A stretch of DNA of 12,029 nt from contig NIVA01000182.1 of the NCBI GenBank assembly GCA_002254335.1, positions 1 through 12,029 on the forward strand, given 5' to 3'. The stretch's first letter is position 1, and the number at the start of each line of letters is the position of its first letter. Below the pieces are notes generated by a model. The model did no database searches and was not told the DNA's origin. It was given only the letters and a program-made list of their open reading frames with translations. Source of the DNA: Bacteroidetes bacterium 4572_114 (GTDB lineage Bacteria; Bacteroidota; Bacteroidia; Bacteroidales; 4484-276). The position numbers and the translations under genes were made by a program. Shown in pieces: positions 1 to 5,645 of the stretch.

Positions 1-193
1 CCTAGTATTTCAGGTTGCGCTTGGTTTCCTTCACCCGCGACACCCGGCACTTTTCAGGTTTCCCTCCTTTGCTTTGCTCCGGCGGACAGGCAAGTTCCTC
101 TCTCTAAACCAAGTTCCTCTCTCTAAACCATTTCACTCCAACACTCCATTCCTCCAACACTCCATTCCTCCATTCCTCCAACACTCCAAATCT
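1..193. other. Non-coding left edge with pyrimidine-rich tandem repeats
   Basis: No credible gene is visible here. The part from about 92 to 205 is strongly pyrimidine-rich on the + strand. It contains a perfect 19-bp tandem duplication (92-110 and 111-129, beginning AAGTTCCTCTC) followed by a perfect 16-bp tandem duplication, TCCAACACTCCATTCC (137-152 and 153-168), and further partial TCCATTCC units. The tract lies directly 3' of the minus-strand MORN gene, so its transcript there would be purine-rich. The open frame at 74-313 on the + strand is low-complexity translation of the repeats. Confidence 0.6.
92..168. repeat. Two adjacent tandem duplications (19 bp x2, 16 bp x2)
   Basis: Read directly: copies of the 19-mer at 92-110 and 111-129 are identical, and copies of TCCAACACTCCATTCC at 137-152 and 153-168 are identical. 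Partial units of the second repeat continue to about 190. These are simple-sequence minisatellites that could vary by slippage. Confidence 0.85.
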
Positions 194-940
194 TCATTCC
201 TCTCCCTCCACTTCAATAAATACCTCCTCTTTCATCAGGGTTCCGCTTTCATAAACCTCAATCCGTTGCAATTCAAATTTGCGGGTAAAATATTCCCATT
301 TACCGGTTTTTAACCCATCCTCGTATTTACCGGTAGCTTTCAGGGTTCCATCTTTATAATAAAATTTTGTCCCTCCATTAAGCACACCATTAATAAACTG
401 CGACCCTAATTTTATCGAGCCATCCTTATAATACTGCAGCCAGGGACCATTTTCCAGGTTATTGCTATAAGTAATTATTTCGCTGACCTGCCCGTTTTCG
501 TAAAACAATTTCCATTCACCATACTTTAATTTGTCCTGGTAAAACTCCTGCGAAACCAAATCGCCCCTTTGGTTATAATAACTCCACAGGCTATCTTTTT
601 CGCGGTCGCTGTACCACCCTTTGGCCATTATTTTTCCATTCTCATAGTATGTAATTGTGGATGACGAATTTCCCTGGTCAAAAATATCGGACACCGCCTT
701 AATTTTTCCGTTTGCATAAAAATAGGTAAACGTTCCAAAGGGCAGATCATCCTTAAATTGCCCTTCATATTTCTTCACCCCGCGCCTGTCTGTTTTAACC
801 CAGCGGCCTTGCTTCATGCCCTGTGCATCTGTTTGGTTAATAGTAGCTGATGAATCCTGTGGGGCAACAGCAGTTTGTGAATGGCCCGTCAAATACAGGC
901 TGGCCATAACGAAAATCAGGATCGCTATAAATATTCTCAT
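194..940 (-). CDS. Exported MORN-repeat (YwqK-type) protein
   Basis: 248 residues. An N-terminal signal peptide (hydrophobic residues about 2-18, ending near GHSQTAVA) indicates export; there is no lipobox cysteine. From about residue 43 to the end the protein is built of repeats of the form G-x-W/F-x-x-Y/F-Y-x-x-G-x-(I/L)-(K/M), for example YFYANGKIK, TYYENGKIMAKG, LFYENGQVSE, QYYKDGSIK and FYYKDGTLKATG. This is the MORN_2 pattern of 'YwqK family antitoxin' proteins, a name carried over from a Bacillus protein and poor evidence for an antitoxin role. In Bacteroidota such proteins are mostly of unknown, probably structural or envelope, function. The acidic C-terminus (EVEGEE) runs into the purine-rich repeat tract downstream. 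It is divergent from the cohesin-like gene across a 251-base gap. The start at 940 is supported by the signal peptide. Family call confident, function unknown. Confidence 0.85.
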   Translation of the reverse strand: MRIFIAILIFVMASLYLTGHSQTAVAPQDSSATINQTDAQGMKQGRWVKTDRRGVKKYEGQFKDDLPFGTFTYFYANGKIKAVSDIFDQGNSSSTITYYENGKIMAKGWYSDREKDSLWSYYNQRGDLVSQEFYQDKLKYGEWKLFYENGQVSEIITYSNNLENGPWLQYYKDGSIKLGSQFINGVLNGGTKFYYKDGTLKATGKYEDGLKTGKWEYFTRKFELQRIEVYESGTLMKEEVFIEVEGEE

Positions 941-1191
941 AATCAGGAAATCATTTATTGTGGTTTCAACGCAAAATAAGTGATAATAATTATGATTCCG
1001 GTCTAAAAAGGGAGTTTTTAAAGATTAGCGAAATTTTATTGTTTTCAAACACATGATTACAAGGTAATTAGAAATTTTTATTAGCGCATTTGCGGCTAAA
1101 TAAGGCTTTTTACACCAGACTCATTTATCAAAATAATCTATTTTTGTTGGTAAGATTTTTACTGTTACAATAAACCATATACATCCGTAAA
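941..1191. other. Divergent intergenic region
   Basis: AT-rich gap between two divergent genes that must hold both promoters. I can point to a -7 element for the rightward gene only. No RNA gene or strong hairpin was seen. Confidence 0.5.
1139..1146 (+). promoter_or_regulatory. Putative Bacteroidota -7 element (TATTTTTG)
   Basis: TATTTTTG matches the Bacteroidota -7 consensus TAnnTTTG and lies 45 bases before the ATG at 1192. No TTTG is present at the expected -33 spacing, so only half of the promoter is supported. Confidence 0.45.
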
Positions 1192-2424
1192 ATGAAAAAA
1201 TATATTCTGTTGGCCAGTATTTTGATGCAACTATCTACATTAAATACCTTTGCCCAAACGGCTTACGCATCTATCGAAAATACCGTGGCCTGCGATTCAA
1301 CGGTAGTTTTTGTGCCTGTAAATGTTGAAAACTTTTTAGATGTGGGCGCCATCACAATGTTTATCGGGTTCGATACGCTGAACCTTAAAGATATTTCAAT
1401 AGAAAATATCAACAGCCAGTTCCCGGATCTTCTTTACAAAGTAATGTATGGGCCGGAACCTCAGATTGGCATAAGCTGGATTGGCGTAAACGGTGCAGAT
1501 GTTGTTTCAGGGAAGTTGTTTGATATTAAATTACTTTACAGTTCAGGTACATCCAATCTTGTTTTTAATAGTAAATGTGAAATTGCCACAAAAGATCTGG
1601 ACATCATCTCTGTTGAATACACTGACGGTTTGGTTTCCCCATCTATTGAAATAACCGGCCAACCAGAAGGTCAAACCGTAAATGAACCGGATGAAGCTGT
1701 TTTTTCAGTCCTCGGTGATGGCGGGGAAAATTTTCAATGGCAAAGAAGTACCGATGGTGGCACTTCATTCTTTGATTTGGAAGGCCCCGAAACCTTCTTC
1801 GGCATAAACACGCCCGAACTCACAATCTCCCCTACCTCCGGCAACTTAAACAGTTCTTTGTTCAGGTGCATGGTATCAAACCCAAATTGCACTTTATATA
1901 GCGAAAGCGCAATGTTGACAGTCCTGCCTATGCTGTATAATCAAACTGTTGAATTTAAAAAAGGCTGGAACAGTTACTCAACCTACCTTCAACCTGTGGA
2001 CACGGAAATTGAGGTGATTTTTGCGCCAATCATGCCGGCCATCCAAATCATTTCTAACGGTACCGGTGTTTACTATCCTTCAGGTGGTTTGAACACTATT
2101 GGCGATTTTGACCCCCTGAAAGGTTATGTCCTGAAATTGAAATCAAACGGGTTTTTCAATATATCCGGATATGACAGTGACAGCCCTACATTACAAATCC
2201 CTGATGGAGAGAGCTATTTACCCATTCTTTCACCCTGCAATATTACTGTCGGGGCATTGTTTGGCGACAACATCAACAACCTTGAAATAATCAGGGAACT
2301 CCCTGGTTTAAATATGGTTTGGCCCGCCCATGATATTAATACACTTGATTACCTGGAAACCGGTAAAACTTATCTAATCAAAACCTTCAGTAGTTTCCAA
2401 ATTATTTTCCCTCCCTGCGATTGA
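1192..2424 (+). CDS. Exported cohesin-like / Ig-like domain protein
   Basis: 410 residues. A signal peptide is clear (MKKYILLASILMQ, cleavage probably after NTFA at residue 21). Residues about 24-150 have the pattern of a cohesin-type beta-sandwich: a VPVNVENFLDVGAITMFIGFD stretch, then GISW, GKLFDIKLLY, and a terminal DGLVSP. Residues about 152-243 look like an Ig-like domain (ITGQPEGQTV, FQWQRSTDGGTSF, YxC-like FRCMVSNPNC, AMLTVLP). Residues about 250-410 begin KKGWNSYSTYLQP and contain LKGYVLKLKSNGFFNISGY, a 'GWN...S' C-terminal module common in Bacteroidota surface proteins. I see no T9SS C-terminal sorting domain and no lipobox, so it may be periplasmic or freely secreted. Ligand and role are unknown; it may be an adhesin or structural protein. 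It ends in strong terminators, so it is probably monocistronic. Domain calls rest on pattern, not alignment. Confidence 0.8.
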   Translation: MKKYILLASILMQLSTLNTFAQTAYASIENTVACDSTVVFVPVNVENFLDVGAITMFIGFDTLNLKDISIENINSQFPDLLYKVMYGPEPQIGISWIGVNGADVVSGKLFDIKLLYSSGTSNLVFNSKCEIATKDLDIISVEYTDGLVSPSIEITGQPEGQTVNEPDEAVFSVLGDGGENFQWQRSTDGGTSFFDLEGPETFFGINTPELTISPTSGNLNSSLFRCMVSNPNCTLYSESAMLTVLPMLYNQTVEFKKGWNSYSTYLQPVDTEIEVIFAPIMPAIQIISNGTGVYYPSGGLNTIGDFDPLKGYVLKLKSNGFFNISGYDSDSPTLQIPDGESYLPILSPCNITVGALFGDNINNLEIIRELPGLNMVWPAHDINTLDYLETGKTYLIKTFSSFQIIFPPCD

Positions 2425-2443
2425 CCCGTTTTCCCGCTCGTAC

Positions 2444-2526
2444 AGTCAGGGTTTGACTTAAAGTCAAGCCCTGACTCTCTTTCTTAAAGTCAAGCCCTGA
2501 CTCACGCATCAGTCAGGGATTTTTTA
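2444..2526 (+). terminator. Terminator and repeat hairpins after the cohesin-like gene
   Basis: CCCTGACT (2495-2502), an 8-base loop, AGTCAGGG (2511-2518) and then ATTTTTTA form a rho-independent terminator on the + strand. Just upstream, 2444-2459 (AGTCAGGGTTTGACTT) is nearly complementary to 2461-2476, making a second hairpin. A perfect 21-bp direct repeat starting CTTAAAGTCAAGC is present at 2457-2477 and 2483-2503, so AGTCAGGG at 2444 or 2511 can each pair with either copy. Confidence 0.85.
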
Positions 2527-2533
2527 CGTTAAG

Positions 2534-2571
2534 CCCACCCGCTCACTTTGAGTTGGGTGGGTTTTTGTTTT
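2534..2571 (+). terminator. Second rho-independent terminator
   Basis: CCCACCC (2534-2540) pairs with GGGTGGG (2555-2561), with an inner CTCA/TGAG stem, followed by TTTTTGTTTT. It backs up the preceding terminator and protects the convergent tRNA-Leu unit from read-through. Confidence 0.85.
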
Positions 2572-2574
2572 GGT

Positions 2575-2667
2575 AAGGGTTAAATCCCCAACCATAGGGA
2601 GGGGATGGAAACCCTGGATATCGAAGCAGGGTCGCCATCCCCTCGTTCCTCGGGGTTTGCAACCCTT
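2575..2667. repeat. Nested palindromic intergenic element (REP-like, type A)
   Basis: Four nested complementary pairs are read directly: AAGGGTT (2575-2581)/AACCCTT (2661-2667), CCCC (2586-2589)/GGGG (2652-2655), AGGGGATGG (2600-2608)/CCATCCCCT (2635-2643) and CCCTG (2612-2616)/CAGGG (2627-2631). An alternative local hairpin places TCGTTCCTC (2643-2651) as the loop of CCCC/GGGG. The same 9-base loop recurs at 7343-7351. No coding frame is convincing. It resembles a REP/MITE-like dispersed palindrome. Confidence 0.7.
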
Positions 2668-2679
2668 TATCAACCCCAC

Positions 2680-2717
2680 AAAAAAAAAGCCCTGAAAGAA
2701 TTAACTTCCAAGGCTTT
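2680..2717 (-). terminator. Terminator of tRNA-Leu
   Basis: On the minus strand AAAGCCTTGGAAG, loop TTAATT, and CTTTCAGGGCTTT form a 13-bp stem with two G-U pairs, followed by nine T residues (A run at 2680-2688 on the + strand). It lies 15 bases after the tRNA. Confidence 0.9.
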
Positions 2718-2731
2718 GAATTTTGCTTGTG

Positions 2732-2815
2732 TGCCCAGAACAGGAATCGAACCTGCACTTCCCGAAAGAAACTAGTCCCTGAAACTAGCGCGTCTACCAG
2801 TTCCGCCATCTGGGC
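2732..2815 (-). tRNA. tRNA-Leu (anticodon CAG)
   Basis: 84 nt. The acceptor stem GCCCAGA/TCTGGGC pairs perfectly, with discriminator A. The D-arm contains the normal CTGGTAGA loop. The anticodon stem CTAGT/ACTAG closes the loop TTCAGGG, giving anticodon CAG (complement at 2779-2781), which reads CUG. A long class II variable arm (TTTC...GAAG) and a T-arm GCAGG-TTCGATT-CCTGT complete the fold, as expected for leucine tRNA. The 3' CCA is not encoded (the discriminator A is followed by CAC), so it must be added after transcription. It has its own promoter upstream and terminator downstream. Confidence 0.97.
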
Positions 2816-2825
2816 TAAACGGTTG

Positions 2826-2856
2826 CAAAAATAGTATTTTCTGTTTGCGCTGCAAT
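2826..2856 (-). promoter_or_regulatory. Promoter of tRNA-Leu
   Basis: On the minus strand ATTG (2853-2856), a 19-base spacer and TATTTTTG (2826-2833) match the Bacteroidota -33/-7 consensus, with the -7 box 10 bases before the mature tRNA 5' end. Confidence 0.7.
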
Positions 2857-2876
2857 TTTTTAAAAATTATTTTTTT

Positions 2877-2953
2877 TAGACGCGGATTTGCGCTGATGAA
2901 CGCTGATCTTTTCCTTTTTCCTATCTGCGACTTTCCGCGAAAATCTGCGTCTT
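2877..2953. repeat. Palindromic intergenic element with GCGGATTTGCG/CTGCG motifs
   Basis: The left half begins TAGACGCGGATTTGCGCTGAT and the right half ends ATCTGCGTCTT. The ends AGACGC/GCGTCT are complementary, and the interior carries degenerate complementary pieces (CGCGGA/TCCGCG, GATTT/AAATC, GCTGAT/ATCTGC-like). From memory, motifs of this kind recur between genes in many bacterial genomes; I cannot verify the copy number here. It separates the tRNA promoter from the broken aminotransferase. Confidence 0.6.
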
Positions 2954-2987
2954 AAACCTGAAACCCGAAACATCTTCCCTTCCCCCT

Positions 2988-4045
2988 TTAAACCGTTCTC
3001 CCCGGATAAACCTTCAGTGCTTCTTCCAACACCTTCATTGAGTGTTTCAGATCATCAACATTCAACACATAGCTAATCCTCACTTCATCCTTTCCACGGC
3101 CTTTGGTTGAATAAAATCCGGTGGCGGGGGCAAGCATCACAGTTGCGTTGTTGTAATTAAAATCTTCTAACAACCACTGGCAAAACTTATCCGAATCGTC
3201 AATGGGGAGTTTGGCAACAACATAAAATGCACCGGAAGGGTTAGGGCAAAATGCCCCTTTAATACTGTTAATTGCTTTGAATACCGTATTGCGGCGTTTG
3301 TGGTACTCTTCCAAAACTTCGGTAAAATAGCTGTCGGGCGTGGCAATGGCCGCTTCGGCAGCCACCTGCCCCAGGCTTGGCGGGCTTAACCTGGCCTGCG
3401 CAAATTTCATGGCAGACTTCATTAAATCTTTATTTTTCGAGATCATCACAGGAACAGGTCATATTTCAGTGCCAGGTCTTTCAACACCATAAGTTCTTCC
3501 TTGCTATAGAGATACCCGGTTGGATTGTTGGGGTTACAAACAAGGATAGCTTTGGTTTTATCGGTAATTGATTTTTCAAATTCCGTAATCGATGGTAAGG
3601 CAAACCCAGTTTCGATGGTTGAATTAATAGGCACAATATTAATACCTGCATTTGTGGCAAAACCATTGTAGTTGGCATAAAATGGTTCGGGGACAATGAT
3701 CTCATCGCCTGGATCCATGATGGATTGCATGGTAAACAGTAAGGCTTCGGAGGCACCGGCCCCTACAATAATTTCATCTGGCTCAATATTGATATTGTGC
3801 TTTTTATAGTACTCGGCCAATTTTTCGCGGTAAGAGGGAATACCTGCCGAATGACTATACGCAACCAGAATTTCATTGAAACCCCTAACTGCATCCAAAG
3901 CGAGTTCCGGTGTTTTAATATCTGGTTGCCCAATGTTTAAATGGTAAACTTTTACACCTCTTTTTTTTGCAGCTTCTGCATAGGGCACAAACTTCCTGAT
4001 GGGGGATGCAGGCATCATTTTGCCCTTGGTTGAAATTTTTGGCAT
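2988..4045 (-). pseudogene. Pyridoxal-phosphate aminotransferase (class I/II, AspC-like), internal deletion and frameshift
   Basis: Two overlapping open segments together make one aspartate aminotransferase-like protein. The first (4045 to 3446, 199 residues, start MPKISTKGKMMPASPIRK) carries NIGQPD, GAGASEALL and the NPNNPTG motif, and stops after KYDLFL. The second (3449 to 2988) continues in another frame from ISKNKDLMK through QARLSPPSLGQ, NPSGAFYVVAKLP, the carboxylate-binding arginine in DEVRISYV, and the C-terminus PGRTV. From the family, about 45-50 residues are missing between KYDLFL and the SKNK segment. That block normally holds the (A/S)DEVY aspartate that contacts the PLP ring nitrogen and the SxSKxxxxxGxRxG lysine that binds PLP. 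Neither is present in any frame at the junction (about 3447-3450). The remaining length, about 351, against a usual 395-400 fits this. Without that lysine no aminotransferase activity is expected. It may be a real deletion or an assembly fault. Confidence 0.85.
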
Positions 4046-4072
4046 TTTGATAATAAATTATAATGAATAAAT

Positions 4073-4100
4073 AAAAAATCCCGGCCATAAAAGCCGGGAC
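4073..4100 (-). terminator. Terminator of the DUF1573 gene
   Basis: On the minus strand TCCCGGC (4093-4099), a 7-base loop and GCCGGGA (4079-4085) are followed by six T residues (A run 4073-4078). It lies between the DUF1573 stop and the aminotransferase start, so the two are separate transcription units. Confidence 0.9.
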
Positions 4101-4163
4101 AAAGTTTAAAAATTTATTTTAATAAATGAGATATATTTCTTATTTAATTTGATTTCAAACAAC

Positions 4164-4625
4164 CTATTTTTTTTGTCCAACCGGAGTTGCTTTTTCAGGT
4201 GTAACTGTAGTTTCCTGCTTTAGCACCTGCCCCTTGATCCTTAAAACGACAGCACCTGTTGTACCGTTGGATTGAACTGTTACGGTCTTATTGATTTTTC
4301 CAACCCGGTTGGTCTTATATTCAACATTAATCACACTGCTGTGCCCCGGAAGGATCGGCTCACGTGGCCATTTTGGCACGGTACATCCGCATGAGGACCG
4401 TACATTGGTGAGTATCAAAGGTTCTTTGCCAGTGTTTGTAAACTTAAATTCACATTTGCCGTCACCTTTGTATGGTAGGGTACCATAATCGTGAACAGTT
4501 TTATCAAAGGTGATTTCAGGGGCGTTCGGGTTTTTTACTTTATCATCAGAAGCAGAAGTAGCTTGCCCGTAAACTGTAAATACTGCAAAAACAATTGTAG
4601 CGATCAATACGATAGCTTTTTTCAT
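4164..4625 (-). CDS. Exported DUF1573 domain protein
   Basis: 153 residues. The signal peptide is MKKAIVLIATIVFAVFTVYG, with cleavage probably near QA (residue 20). Residues about 36-135 form a DUF1573 domain, an immunoglobulin-like fold of the ASH/MSP type: ITFDKTVHDYGTLPYKGDGKCEFKFTNTGKEPLIL, then the signature SSCGCTVP (residues 77-84, Cys79 and Cys81) and ILPGHSSVINVEYKT. The pattern 'FD...HDFG.i..G......F.f.N.G..pL.i....sSCGCT' is diagnostic for this family, which is very common and of unknown biochemical role in Bacteroidota. The length is normal for a single-domain member; the C-terminal 20 residues are a polar tail. It has its own promoter and terminator, so it is monocistronic. No enzymatic function can be assigned. 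Confidence 0.92.
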   Translation of the reverse strand: MKKAIVLIATIVFAVFTVYGQATSASDDKVKNPNAPEITFDKTVHDYGTLPYKGDGKCEFKFTNTGKEPLILTNVRSSCGCTVPKWPREPILPGHSSVINVEYKTNRVGKINKTVTVQSNGTTGAVVLRIKGQVLKQETTVTPEKATPVGQKK

Positions 4626-4669
4626 GATTTGTACTTTTTATTGTTTTATTAATTTTTTAATATCCGGCG

Positions 4670-4702
4670 CAAAAGTAAAAAAGAATTGTTGTAAAAATCA
4701 AA
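4670..4702 (-). promoter_or_regulatory. Promoter of the DUF1573 gene
   Basis: On the minus strand TTTG (4699-4702), a 21-base spacer and TACTTTTG (4670-4677) match the Bacteroidota consensus TTTG-N19-21-TAnnTTTG exactly. The -7 box lies 44 bases before the start codon. It is the best promoter match in the window. Confidence 0.8.
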
Positions 4703-4842
4703 CATCTATGCAAATTAGAATTTAATTTTTGTTAACGTGCTGGTTTATGAACCATCAATCAATTTATTGGGATTATTAATTTAAATTCAATTTTAACAAA
4801 TCTTTTTGTTATTTTGAGGCCGTAACCTAAACATCTTATAAA

Positions 4843-5376
4843 ATGAAAAAAAATGGCATCCTGTTTTTCGCTGTTACAATGATTTTGTCGGGGATCCTGT
4901 TTTCCTGCACATCATCAAAAAAGAACCAAACCCAATCCAAAACCAACGAAAAAAACCAGATTGCTGTTGGTGTAACAGGCCCACCTGTTATAGTTTACAA
5001 AACAAAGAAGGATTATTACAACAATGTTCCGGTAACCCTGTCGGAGGACAAATCCCGCATCACATCATTTCCGGCACAGTCTGATATCAGGATCAACGGG
5101 CAATACCCCTACCCTACCCGGTTAAATGATGGATATTTATTAGATAATCGTGGTATAAATAAAAACACCGCTTTTCTACGGTTCACCTATGAAGATTACT
5201 ACATCATGGACAATATCCCAACTGCTGACAGGCTGATGAACTACATCATTGATGACGATCCTTTTATGGAAATATACGAATGTGGGAAGAAAAGTAATTA
5301 TGATAACCTCACAGAAATGCTCAACCGCAAAATTGAAACCGGGGAGTTGGGGGGCTGTGTGGATTTGATGAAATAG
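4843..5376 (+). CDS. Small lipoprotein of unknown function
   Basis: 177 residues. The N-terminus MKKNGILFFAVTMILSGILFSC is a lipoprotein signal with lipobox LFSC (lipidated Cys22), so the protein is membrane-anchored. A short Lys/Gln/Asn-rich linker follows (residues 25-43). The rest is a compact domain with VPVTLSEDKSRITSFPAQSDI, a G-x-YPYPTRLNDGYLLDNRGI motif, an AFLRFTYEDYY segment and a C-terminal region CGKKSNYDNLTEMLNRKIETGELGGC holding two cysteines. I do not recognise a named domain; it has the look of a conserved Bacteroidota hypothetical protein. It stands alone, with no co-directional neighbour. A clear promoter is not visible (only an imperfect TTATTTTG at 4809-4816). Confidence 0.85.
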   Translation: MKKNGILFFAVTMILSGILFSCTSSKKNQTQSKTNEKNQIAVGVTGPPVIVYKTKKDYYNNVPVTLSEDKSRITSFPAQSDIRINGQYPYPTRLNDGYLLDNRGINKNTAFLRFTYEDYYIMDNIPTADRLMNYIIDDDPFMEIYECGKKSNYDNLTEMLNRKIETGELGGCVDLMK

Positions 5377-5392
5377 CTTTTTTATTAAAAGC
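5376..5392 (+). terminator. Weak hairpin at the lipoprotein stop codon
   Basis: GCTTTT (5376-5381), loop TTATT, AAAAGC (5387-5392). It overlaps the stop codon and is not followed by a T run, so it is a poor terminator on its own; the palindrome immediately downstream may contribute. Confidence 0.35.
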
Positions 5393-5424
5393 GACCCTGA
5401 CAGGTTTTCAACTCTGTCAGGTCT
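5393..5424. repeat. CTGACAG/CTGTCAG palindromic repeat, copy 1
   Basis: CCTGACAG (5396-5403) and CTGTCAGG (5414-5421) form an 8-bp stem within GACCCTGACAGG...CTGTCAGGTCT. A half-site CTGTCAG follows at 5438-5444. A second full copy is at 7506-7538, with the same flanking GAC...GGTCT bases but a different loop. Confidence 0.75.
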
Positions 5425-5539
5425 CGTGGGCTACAATCTGTCAGAGTCCGGTGCAGGAGGCCCCATCAGAGTAAATAATAACAGAACCTAACAAATACAA
5501 AGTCGCATATAAAACAAAAGCGAGTGAGAAACCTCAAAC

Positions 5540-5645
5540 CTAATACCTCTATACCTTTTTCATTCCTTTTTCCATTTTCCTTCTTCCTTCCTTTTTCCTT
5601 TCTTTTCCCCTCCAACTTCTAACCTCTCCCCTCTACCGTCCCCCC
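5540..5645. repeat. Polypyrimidine tract
   Basis: About 100 bases of nearly pure C/T on the + strand (CATTCCTTTTTCC..., CTTCCTTCC...). It overlaps the 3' end of the beta-helix lipoprotein gene, so its mRNA would end in a purine-rich stretch. The rest of 5445-5540 shows nothing recognisable. Confidence 0.7.

Noticed and set aside
2575..2667. A CRISPR repeat or attachment site
   Set aside because: The palindrome occurs once as a nested structure with no regularly spaced copies, no spacers and no cas or integrase gene nearby.
2543..2809. Open frame of 88 codons on the minus strand beginning MAELVDALVSGTS
   Set aside because: It is a translation of the tRNA-Leu gene and the palindrome behind it; the MAELVDALVSGTS peptide is the classic false protein read from tRNA-Leu.
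3481..3756. 91-codon minus-strand frame inside the aminotransferase
   Set aside because: It is an out-of-frame shadow of the N-terminal half; the other frame has the NPNNPTG and GASEAL motifs.
4809..4816. TTATTTTG as the promoter of the small lipoprotein gene
   Set aside because: It misses the invariant A of TAnnTTTG and has no -33 TTTG at the right distance.
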